DNA from: an uncultured Gemella sp.
GTDB lineage: Bacteria > Bacillota > Bacilli > Staphylococcales > Gemellaceae
NCBI RefSeq assembly: GCF_900766305.1
Contig: NZ_CAAFUZ010000090.1
Span: 1 to 15,839, forward strand
Reading direction: 5' to 3'
Length of the DNA: 15,839 nt
Positions 1-6,165 of this stretch are shown piece after piece; position 1 is the stretch's first letter, and every line of letters starts with the position of its first letter. The notes under the pieces are model-generated. The model did no database searches and had not been told where the DNA came from. It worked only from the letters and a program-made list of their open reading frames with translations. The position numbers and the translations under genes were made by a program.

Positions 1-12
1 AATACTACTGAT

Positions 13-39
13 GCTTTAGTCATAAGGCTTATTTTTTTT
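13..39 (+). terminator. Weak terminator-like stem with T-run
   Basis: GCTTTA (13-18) pairs with TAAGGC (23-28), with one G-T wobble, around a GTCA loop. TTATTTTTTTT follows. It could end a plus-strand gene lying left of the window. One plus-strand frame stops (TAG, 17-19) inside the stem. The stem is short, so confidence is low. Confidence 0.3.
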
Positions 40-41
40 GA

Positions 42-87
42 AAAACGACCAAAACATCAATATGTTCATTGATATTTTGGTCGTTTT
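42..87. terminator. Long hairpin, possible bidirectional terminator
   Basis: AAAACGACCAAAA (42-54) pairs perfectly with TTTTGGTCGTTTT (75-87). After one C/A mismatch, six more pairs (56-61 with 68-73) close a six-base loop ATGTTC. On the plus strand only four T's follow; on the minus strand five U's end the hairpin. It may terminate transcription from either side. It could also be a structured leader of a gene to the left. No sequence here identifies a known riboswitch. Confidence 0.5.
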
Positions 88-206
88 GTCAACAATCTGT
101 TCTATTTTCATAATAAAATAGTTATCTAATTTATAAAATAACATTTTTTTATTAAAAATTAATTTACATAATTTAATTATTAAAATATATTCATTCGTTA
201 ATTTAA

Positions 207-224
207 TAAACTTTATAAAGTTTA
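207..224. repeat. 18-bp perfect palindrome, possible operator
   Basis: TAAACTTTATAAAGTTTA is a perfect inverted repeat with no spacer. It sits in gene-free DNA about 46 bases from a cre-like site. A dimeric transcription factor could bind it, but in such AT-rich DNA chance palindromes are also expected. Confidence 0.35.
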
Positions 225-269
225 CGTATATTTTTAATAGATTACTATTTAACTAAAATTTATCACTTT

Positions 270-283
270 TGATAGCGTTTACT
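270..283. promoter_or_regulatory. cre-like site (candidate CcpA operator)
   Basis: The minus-strand sequence AGTAAACGCTATCA agrees with the catabolite-responsive element consensus TGWAARCGYTWNCW at 13 of 14 positions; only the first base differs. CcpA binds such sites in Firmicutes to repress or activate carbon-use genes. Which gene this one would serve is unclear: the M50 gene ends nearby on the minus strand, and the next gene to the left is outside the window. Confidence 0.4.
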
Positions 284-352
284 TATTTTCTCTTATAGAA
301 ATATTATTTTAATTTGAAAATTATCATTTATTTTAAGAAATATTTAAACACA

Positions 353-395
353 ATAAAAAATATCAGTAACTTTATAAATAGCTACTGATATTTTT
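353..395 (-). terminator. Rho-independent terminator of the ATP-grasp/M50 unit
   Basis: On the minus strand AATATCAGTAGCT pairs with AGTTACTGATATT (13 pairs, one G-U wobble; 359-371 with 380-392) around an eight-base loop, followed by TTTTTT. It begins eight bases after the M50 stop codon. Five T's on the plus-strand side mean it could also work in the other direction. Confidence 0.85.
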
Positions 396-399
396 CTTT

Positions 400-1482
400 T
401 TATTTTATAATCTTATTTTCTAAATAATCACAGTATTTCATTTCCAGGTTTTGAATATATAAATTCGGAGCTTTATTTTTAATTTTTCTAGCTTCATTTA
501 TTAAATTCAAAGCTTTTTCATCATCTAACTTCACTCCATATTCATATGTTGCCAGGATATTCTTAGTTTGTGGATTTTTTTGTTTAAGTCGAACTTTTAA
601 ACTCTTATCGTTCATAAGTTCTTCTAACAACTCATCTTCAGGGTTCACTAAACTTATTAACTTTACAAGCTGAGCCATTAATTCTACTTTATATACTTGT
701 AATAAATTATCTCTTTCAATATATAGTTTTCTTGATTCTTTATATAAAGCGTCAAATTCAAAGAAGTATTCCAATCCTTCTAATTTAATAAATTCTAATG
801 AGTCTGTTAAATAACTGTTATTAACTATTTCTAATGAATTTATTTTCTCTACTATTTCAGGCTGTTCAATTAACAAATTTTTACCGATACTTTGATAATA
901 TACGTATTCTAATTGTAAGTATAGAACAAATCTAGTAGTTTCATCCTTACTAGCGTGATAGTAAGTCATTCCATCATTGAATCCCATTGGAATCAAGTTT
1001 AGCAAAGCTAAAGCAAAACCTATTAAAGAAAATAATAATGTATAATAACTTGGCAAGATTAACCAAAAAACAATAGAAAATACAATATTAAATATAACAC
1101 CACCTAGAAGATATAATTTATACTTAAACTTTCCTTCAACATATTCAGGAGCTCTCATTAGACACTGACCACCTGTTCCTGCTAGTCTTTCATATCTAAT
1201 TTTAAGTTTTCCATTTTCATCTTTTATAATTTTAAAATCAAATACTCTAAAACTAATAAATTTATATCCTGATAGCAATCCAAAAACTAAATGCCCCGCT
1301 TCATGAACTATAACTTGTAAAATAAAAGCTATTACTCCTGCTATTAAAAACAATATAATATTTGGTTTGTCAACACGCGAAAGTGTGTCTCCAGCTATTT
1401 TTCCTACAAAATATCCAACTGCTGCACCGACTACCATAATTCCAATTAATTGTAAAACACCTTGAATAATTTTATTTTTCAC
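400..1482 (-). CDS. M50-type (site-2-protease-like) membrane metalloprotease
   Basis: This 360-residue integral membrane protein carries the zinc-protease signature HEAGH at residues 60-64 at the end of a hydrophobic segment (about 41-62). A second motif, NLIPMGFNDG (162-171), resembles the N-x-x-P...DG motif that supplies the third zinc ligand in the M50 family. Further membrane segments lie near 5-30, 125-145 and 147-168. The C-terminal half (about 180-360) is soluble, charged and predicted mostly helical; I recognise no domain in it and no PDZ domain. The family cuts substrates within or next to the membrane; the substrate here is unknown. The start is GTG, chosen because TAGGAGG lies seven bases upstream. 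That ribosome binding site overlaps the stop region of the ATP-grasp gene just before it, so the two are almost certainly co-transcribed. A terminator follows directly. Confidence 0.75.
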   Translation of the reverse strand: MKNKIIQGVLQLIGIMVVGAAVGYFVGKIAGDTLSRVDKPNIILFLIAGVIAFILQVIVHEAGHLVFGLLSGYKFISFRVFDFKIIKDENGKLKIRYERLAGTGGQCLMRAPEYVEGKFKYKLYLLGGVIFNIVFSIVFWLILPSYYTLLFSLIGFALALLNLIPMGFNDGMTYYHASKDETTRFVLYLQLEYVYYQSIGKNLLIEQPEIVEKINSLEIVNNSYLTDSLEFIKLEGLEYFFEFDALYKESRKLYIERDNLLQVYKVELMAQLVKLISLVNPEDELLEELMNDKSLKVRLKQKNPQTKNILATYEYGVKLDDEKALNLINEARKIKNKAPNLYIQNLEMKYCDYLENKIIK

Positions 1483-1493
1483 AAATAATCCTC

Positions 1494-2660
1494 CTATTCA
1501 AATTTCTTATGAATATAATCCATCATTTCGCTAATTTTTTCAATATTTTCGTCTACTAAGATATACATCCATTCTCCCATAGCTGTTGCAAATACTCCTG
1601 GTACTCTATCTATTAGACGAAGTTCTTTTGAATATTTATTATAAATATCTTCATTAGAATATTTATAAGTATATTTATCACGTCTTGACAAAGCAATACC
1701 ATTATAGTTATTCTTCACTTTTTTCAGCGAATTACCAACTACTACATCAGCATACATTTCAAATAAATCACATTCGTAAGTATGGTTATATAGATCAATT
1801 GTATATCCACCAGCTATTCGATTATTATATTCTAAAGCAATATAGTCGTTATTAGGTAATTTGAAAAATTCGATATGGAAGAACCTTTCCTTCATTCCAA
1901 ATTCTTTAACAATTTTTCTTCCATATTCTTTTAGTTTAGGATCAATTTCTTTAGAAATTATATTACCATAATCTAGACCGTCGTTTAATAAATCTAAAGT
2001 AGGTTTTGTATAATAAAAACTAGTTTCAAAAACAACTTCACCTTTAGAATCAATCAAGCCGTCATACGTACAAAGGACACCATTGTCCACATAACTTTCA
2101 AGGAAGTACACAACATCTTGATTCCATTGTTTCTTAAAGTTTTCTACATCTTCTTTTGATAAAAGTTTATAAGTATTATTTGCTCCTACACCATTATCCG
2201 GCTTAGCTATAACTGGTAATTTAATATCTTTTATCGCTTTTTCAAGTTCTTTAATTGTTTTTACTGCTTGTCCCTTAGCAACCGGTACTTTAGCTTTTAT
2301 AAATCTTTCTTTCATTTTAGATTTATACTTTGTGAAGTCTAAATTTTTAGGTTTTACTCCTGGTATATTAAATTGTTCACGTATTATTGAATCCAATGTT
2401 AACCAATGCTCATTATTGGACTCAACTCTATCTATAACACCATGTTTATAGATTAAGAACGCTACACCTCTTAATACTTCTTCATAATTTTCTAAATCAT
2501 TTACTCTATAATATTCAGTTAAAGTATTTTTTAAATCATCTGAAAGATTGTCATAACTTTCACTACCAATTCCTAATACTTTAACTCCTTTTTCTACCAA
2601 CTTCTTAGCAAAATTTTCCTGTGAAGTTGGAAAATTTGGTGAAACTAATAAATAATTCAT
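1494..2660 (-). CDS. ATP-grasp domain carboxylate-amine ligase-like protein
   Basis: This 388-residue protein has the ATP-grasp layout: an N-terminal Rossmann-like part beginning MNYLLVSPNFP, the nucleotide-binding loop PVIAKPDNGVGA (about 149-160), and the magnesium/ATP-binding end FHIEFF (261-266) with ALEYNNRIAGG (275-285; Glu277 and Asn279/280 as likely metal ligands). ATP-grasp enzymes join a carboxylate to an amine or thiol through an acyl phosphate; the substrate cannot be told from sequence. An in-frame ATG ten codons upstream exists, but GAAGGG sits six bases before the chosen ATG, so the shorter start is preferred. It is the first gene of a two-gene unit with the M50 protease, with a plausible promoter at 2692-2721. 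The pair might make and process a small peptide or modify the envelope, but this is speculation. Confidence 0.75.
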   Translation of the reverse strand: MNYLLVSPNFPTSQENFAKKLVEKGVKVLGIGSESYDNLSDDLKNTLTEYYRVNDLENYEEVLRGVAFLIYKHGVIDRVESNNEHWLTLDSIIREQFNIPGVKPKNLDFTKYKSKMKERFIKAKVPVAKGQAVKTIKELEKAIKDIKLPVIAKPDNGVGANNTYKLLSKEDVENFKKQWNQDVVYFLESYVDNGVLCTYDGLIDSKGEVVFETSFYYTKPTLDLLNDGLDYGNIISKEIDPKLKEYGRKIVKEFGMKERFFHIEFFKLPNNDYIALEYNNRIAGGYTIDLYNHTYECDLFEMYADVVVGNSLKKVKNNYNGIALSRRDKYTYKYSNEDIYNKYSKELRLIDRVPGVFATAMGEWMYILVDENIEKISEMMDYIHKKFE

Positions 2661-2691
2661 AATAATCCCTTCTTTCCTAATTTTATTCATT

Positions 2692-2721
2692 AGTTTACCA
2701 TAAACTTCACTAATTTTCCAA
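2692..2721 (-). promoter_or_regulatory. Candidate promoter for the ATP-grasp/M50 unit
   Basis: On the minus strand, TTGGAA (2716-2721) and an extended -10, TGGTAAACT (hexamer 2692-2697), are 18 bases apart. The site lies just downstream of the DedA-fusion terminator, where a new promoter is needed. Confidence 0.4.
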
Positions 2722-2730
2722 TGAAAACAT

Positions 2731-2778
2731 AAAAAAAAAATGAACCATCTCCAAAATGTTCGGAAAATGATTCATTAT
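2731..2778 (-). terminator. Rho-independent terminator of the DedA-fusion gene
   Basis: On the minus strand an imperfect stem (AATGAATCAT...ATGGTTCATT, with a GG/CC closing pair near the loop) is followed by a run of T's, complementary to A's at 2731-2740. It starts six bases after the stop codon. Confidence 0.7.
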
Positions 2779-2783
2779 TTATA

Positions 2784-4094
2784 TTATTCTTTTACATTTA
2801 CTGTTAAATTTTGTAAATATGTTTTAAATGTTGAATTTACTTCATCACTTAATCCTTTAGTAGCATTTAAATCTACTGTAATTTCTACTTTTTCATTGTA
2901 AGTTTGCGTCATAATAATATTACTTAATACGCAAATATTTGAAACAAGTCCACAAAATTCTACTTCTTTATAGTCACTTCGTGAAATAAATTTTGCTAAA
3001 TCTATACTTCCGAAAGAAGTTTTATTGAATACTTTCTTAGCCTGTCTTTCATATCCAGCTACTTTTCCATATAGATTATGACCTTCACTATCTATTATAC
3101 AGTGTTCAATAGGTAAATGTTTACCTTCTCTTGTAGTTAGATAGTTAGTATAATGCGTATCTTTTGTGAAGATTACATCTTGGCCAGCCTTTAAATACTC
3201 GTCAATTTTGTTAGCTATAACTTGATCAAGTTGTTCTGCTGTTTCAAATCCTAAAGCACCATCTACAAAGTCTTTTTGGTAATCAACTACCACAAGTAAT
3301 TTTTCACTCGTATCATGTTTTAACATTACTCTTAGATATAGTAAGAATGCCACAACAGCTAAAAATCCTAAACAATAAAAAATTATATCAGATTTGAATT
3401 TTGGGTGTGCTCTTTCATCTAATACTACAAACTTAACTAAAACAACTGCTTCTAGTAATAAAAGAACTACTAAGTATTTCATTCTTTTTCTAAAATATAC
3501 AGCAAAATCTTTTGCACCTAATTTTTTATAAATTAAGTAGATGAATAGTGCTGCTATTGCTAAAATGAATAACATTGTTCCATACTTGTGTAGTAATTTA
3601 AATGCATGAGGAGCACTTGGTCCTAATACATATCCGAGAGTAATAAACACAACTACCCAGAAAATCCCACCAACTGTTGAATATATATGGAATTTTTTGG
3701 CATCTATACGTGAAATCCCAGAAAAATATCCAAGTATATGTCTTACACCAGGTAAGAAATACGCTATAATTATTACAATATTTCCAAATTTATTAAAAAA
3801 TTCAGCGGCCTTTGTCATCCTATATGGAGTTAGACCTATATACATACCATATTTATCAACTGCTTTTGTTCCTAATCTTCTACCTATTTCATAAGAGAAT
3901 TGCATCCCTATTACCGTTCCTAGGGCGCTCGCAATGATCATCCCTATATAACTGCCATGGTTATTATAAGCCATAACACCGGCTACAACCATCATTGTTT
4001 CCCCTGGTAGAGGTAAGGCTGCAAATTCCAAGATAAGCGAAACAAATAATATTACATATACATGTTCAGCTAATAGTTTAAATAACATTTCCAT
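2784..4094 (-). CDS. DedA-family membrane protein fused to nicotinamidase-like cysteine hydrolase
   Basis: This 436-residue protein has two parts. Residues 1-190 are a DedA (VTT/SNARE-associated) membrane domain: Glu23 and the PLPGE motif (28-32), the FLPGVRH segment (113-119, Arg118) and a following SG, with membrane helices near 12-42, 50-66, 105-125, 140-158 and 172-190. DedA proteins support lipid-carrier recycling and membrane homeostasis. Two more hydrophobic segments (about 206-225 and 237-255) link to residues 266-436, an isochorismatase-fold cysteine hydrolase. Its nicotinamidase-type residues are visible: Asp271 (VVVDYQKDF), metal-site Asp312 and His314 (KDTH) with His326 or His331, Lys358 (NKTSFG) and Cys388 (SNICVLSN). 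Such enzymes release ammonia from nicotinamide to make nicotinate. An odd number of membrane segments could place the hydrolase on either face. The reading frame is unbroken across the junction. AAGGAG lies 12 bases before the ATG. It has its own promoter and terminator. Confidence 0.85.
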   Translation of the reverse strand: MEMLFKLLAEHVYVILFVSLILEFAALPLPGETMMVVAGVMAYNNHGSYIGMIIASALGTVIGMQFSYEIGRRLGTKAVDKYGMYIGLTPYRMTKAAEFFNKFGNIVIIIAYFLPGVRHILGYFSGISRIDAKKFHIYSTVGGIFWVVVFITLGYVLGPSAPHAFKLLHKYGTMLFILAIAALFIYLIYKKLGAKDFAVYFRKRMKYLVVLLLLEAVVLVKFVVLDERAHPKFKSDIIFYCLGFLAVVAFLLYLRVMLKHDTSEKLLVVVDYQKDFVDGALGFETAEQLDQVIANKIDEYLKAGQDVIFTKDTHYTNYLTTREGKHLPIEHCIIDSEGHNLYGKVAGYERQAKKVFNKTSFGSIDLAKFISRSDYKEVEFCGLVSNICVLSNIIMTQTYNEKVEITVDLNATKGLSDEVNSTFKTYLQNLTVNVKE

Positions 4095-4131
4095 ATATAA
4101 ACTATTCTCCTTTTTATTTATTTTCTTATAA

Positions 4132-4137
4132 ATTATA
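4132..4137 (-). promoter_or_regulatory. Extended -10 element upstream of the DedA fusion
   Basis: On the minus strand TGATATAAT gives a consensus TATAAT with a TGn extension. The -35 region (TTTTAA, 17 bases upstream) is weak, as often seen with extended -10 promoters. Confidence 0.5.
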
Positions 4138-4256
4138 TCACATTTTACTTTTAGTTAAAAGCTTAATAAATAATTTATATATGATATAAAAGTATTAAAA
4201 ATTATCTTATCATATAAAACTAATAAATAGTTTAAATAATATATCTTGATTTTATT

Positions 4257-4291
4257 AAAAAACTAGAGCCTTACCTTCTGTAAAACTCTAG
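4257..4291 (-). terminator. Rho-independent terminator of the nine-gene operon
   Basis: On the minus strand CTAGAGTTTTAC pairs with GTAAGGCTCTAG (12 pairs, two of them G-U) around the loop AGAAG, followed by TTTTTT. It lies 14 bases after the acpP stop codon. The G-U pairs make it stable only in the minus-strand RNA, so it is directional. Confidence 0.9.
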
Positions 4292-4305
4292 CAACTTATT
4301 AATTT

Positions 4306-4536
4306 TTATTTTCTTTCTTCGATAACTTTTACTAAGTCTTTAATTTGAACGATGTTTTCTGCATCTTCATCAGAAAATTCAAATCCGTATTTTTCTTCAA
4401 TATCCATTACTACATCAGCAACATCAATTGAATCAGCATCAAGATCTTCATTTAATCTTGATTCTAAAGTAATTTTATCCGCATCTATTTTAATATACTT
4501 AGTAATAATTTCTTTTACTTCTTCGAAAATTGCCAT
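4306..4536 (-). CDS. acpP: Acyl carrier protein
   Basis: This small acidic protein of 76 residues has the usual length of the family. The phosphopantetheine attachment site is the DSI motif (D35-S36-I37, normally DSL), with Ser36 as the modified residue, followed by the acidic helix 2 region DVVMDIEEKYGFEFSDEDAE. It carries growing fatty acyl chains as thioesters in the cytoplasm and can hand them to PlsX for phospholipid synthesis. It abuts plsX: the last base of the plsX stop is shared with the acpP start (TAATG). In Bacillus and Staphylococcus fabD and fabG lie between plsX and acpP; here they are missing. It is the last gene of the operon, with a strong terminator just behind it. Confidence 0.95.
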   Translation of the reverse strand: MAIFEEVKEIITKYIKIDADKITLESRLNEDLDADSIDVADVVMDIEEKYGFEFSDEDAENIVQIKDLVKVIEERK

Positions 4537-5528
4537 TAATTTGTTTCTCCTTTTTCCATCGTTTCTATCATTATACCATAAAGTTTTGTTTTGTGTATTT
4601 GTTTTGCTTGTTGAACTGCATAATATAGTGCATTTTCATCAGCTGAACCGTGAATTTTTATACTTGGTTTTTTTATTCCTAACAAGAATGCTCCACCATA
4701 TTCACTGTAATCAAATTTCTTTTTGAATTTTGAAATTCCGCTTTTTACTAGTAATGCAGAGATTTTTGTAATTATATTTTCTAAGAAAATACCTTTAATC
4801 ATTTTTCCTAAAGAACTTGCTACACCTTCTATAGATTTCAATAAAATATTTCCAGCAAATCCATCAGCAATAACTATATCATATTTATGTTCAAGAATTT
4901 CTCTTGCTTCAATATTTCCTTTAAAGTTAGCAATATCTTCTTTAAGTAACTTATGAGCTTCTTTATATACTTTATTACCTTTTGATTCTTCAACACCAAC
5001 ATTAAGTAATGCTACCGAAGGTGTTTCTATATTATAAATATATTTCATATATAATTGACCAAGTTTAGCATAGTTTACTAAGTCATCTGGTTTTGCTTCT
5101 ACATTTGCACCTAAATCTGTAAATAAGAATTTATGTTCTGATCTTGTCGGTAATAATGATGCTAATCCTGGTTTAGAAATCCCCTCAATGCGTCCTAACA
5201 TAAATAACGAACTAGCCATAAAAGCACCAGTGCTTCCACCTGAAATTGCTACATCAATAACATCATTATTTAAATCAGATAACATTCTTATCATAGAAGC
5301 ATCTTTTTTCTTTCTATGAACACGTGCTGCATCATCAGACATTAGCACCTCTTCAGTACAAACATTCTTAATAATATTTTCCGATTTAGTTATTTGATTT
5401 AAGTTTTCTTCAAGTCCATAGACATAAAGTTCTACTTCGTCATCTTTATAACTATTTACAAAGTTAATAATTCTACTAGGTTCATCTACTCCCAGTATAT
5501 CAATACCTATTTTCATAATATTATGCAC
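4536..5528 (-). CDS. plsX: Phosphate acyltransferase PlsX
   Basis: PlsX converts acyl-ACP and phosphate to acyl-phosphate, the donor for PlsY in phosphatidic acid synthesis, at the inner face of the membrane. At 330 residues it has family length. Conserved stretches are visible: SGGSTGAFMAS (about 96-106), GRIEGISKPGLASLLPT, LLNVGVEESKGN (about 174-185), IADGFAGNILLKSIEGVA (220-237) and SEYGGAFLLGIKKP (274-287). The N-terminal motif, normally VDAMGGD, reads IDILGVD, so it is unusual at two positions. The start chosen is GTG at 5528, because AGGAG lies six bases upstream; the usual family start corresponds to ATG at 5516, four codons later and 18 bases from that site. With GTG it overlaps the sortase gene by eight bases. 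It shares one base with acpP. Confidence 0.92.
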   Translation of the reverse strand: MHNIMKIGIDILGVDEPSRIINFVNSYKDDEVELYVYGLEENLNQITKSENIIKNVCTEEVLMSDDAARVHRKKKDASMIRMLSDLNNDVIDVAISGGSTGAFMASSLFMLGRIEGISKPGLASLLPTRSEHKFLFTDLGANVEAKPDDLVNYAKLGQLYMKYIYNIETPSVALLNVGVEESKGNKVYKEAHKLLKEDIANFKGNIEAREILEHKYDIVIADGFAGNILLKSIEGVASSLGKMIKGIFLENIITKISALLVKSGISKFKKKFDYSEYGGAFLLGIKKPSIKIHGSADENALYYAVQQAKQIHKTKLYGIMIETMEKGETN

Positions 5529-6156
5529 TTTCTTCTCCTATTAATTTAGCTTCAACTACAAAACGGCTTTCCCATTCACCTGTTTGTGGGTTAAAATTAT
5601 CACATGTAAATAATTTTAATATTTTCGGTTCATTCTCATGTTGTTCTAAAATTTCAACTTGTGTTGGTACTACATCATAAAGTTTGTTTACTTCATATGT
5701 ACGTAATTTATCTTTTGAAATAATTTGAATTTTAGCACCATTTTTTATTTTGTTAAGGTTATTGAATCTTATTCCAACTCCTTGCACACTGTGTCCTGCG
5801 ATAACTACGTTTTGAGCATCTAAAGTTGATGGTTCTTGTGATGTTGCTACTCCATTAATTAAATTGATTTCAGTAACATCTTGGAAGATTGGTTCTTCTA
5901 TATCTACACTATCAATTTTTAAAATTCCTAGCATTGAGTCTGTTAATTTAATTTTTGACTCATTATCTGTAAACATTTTTTGCCACCACGGTATGTCTAC
6001 TTCACCTTTATTATTTTTATAAGCTGTAATAATCTTATCATTAGCATTTCCTGTTAAATATTCTCTAATTTGATTTTTAAATATTAACACTACTGATGTA
6101 CATAAAAGTACTACGATAAGAATATTTAAAAAAGTATTTTTTAACTTTTTATTCAT
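5521..6156 (-). CDS. srtA: Class A sortase
   Basis: This is a membrane-anchored transpeptidase of 211 residues that cuts surface proteins at an LPXTG-type signal and links them to cell-wall precursors. One N-terminal membrane segment (about 9-27) acts as signal anchor, leaving the catalytic domain outside the cell. The catalytic residues are His122 in VVIAGHSVQGVG, Cys185 in LKLFTCDNFNPQTGEW and Arg198 in ESRFVVEAKL, and the beta-barrel context is that of SrtA. The ATG is preceded by AGGAGG at five bases, which overlaps the end of recG. Its stop overlaps the plsX start. No LPXTG substrate gene is next to it, which fits a housekeeping SrtA. Its place between recG and plsX, where Bacillus and Staphylococcus carry fapR, is unusual. 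Class A is judged from the motifs and single N-terminal anchor; I am not certain it is the only sortase of the cell. Confidence 0.92.
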   Translation of the reverse strand: MNKKLKNTFLNILIVVLLCTSVVLIFKNQIREYLTGNANDKIITAYKNNKGEVDIPWWQKMFTDNESKIKLTDSMLGILKIDSVDIEEPIFQDVTEINLINGVATSQEPSTLDAQNVVIAGHSVQGVGIRFNNLNKIKNGAKIQIISKDKLRTYEVNKLYDVVPTQVEILEQHENEPKILKLFTCDNFNPQTGEWESRFVVEAKLIGEESA

Positions 6157-6165
6157 TGTATCCTC

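Larger units (their letters stand above)
1..399. other. Gene-free AT-rich region at left edge
   Basis: No convincing coding region is visible on either strand here. The stretch holds several signals described separately: a weak plus-strand terminator-like stem (13-39), a long hairpin (42-87), an 18-bp perfect palindrome (207-224), a cre-like site (270-283) and the terminator of the M50 gene (353-395). One plus-strand frame is open from base 1 to a TAG at 17-19 and another from base 1 to a TGA at 70-72. Either could be the tail of a gene lying to the left, but neither is long enough to identify. Confidence 0.6.

Noticed and set aside
1..23. Possible leftward gene start (minus-strand ATG at 23, reading MTKASVV)
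   Set aside because: No ribosome binding site before the ATG and only seven codons visible, so it cannot be supported.
3697..3894. 65-codon plus-strand frame opposite the DedA domain
   Set aside because: Antisense to conserved membrane-protein codons, no ribosome binding site, no recognisable protein.
4352..4726. 124-codon plus-strand frame
   Set aside because: Lies opposite acpP and plsX, has no ribosome binding site and its composition is that of an antisense shadow.
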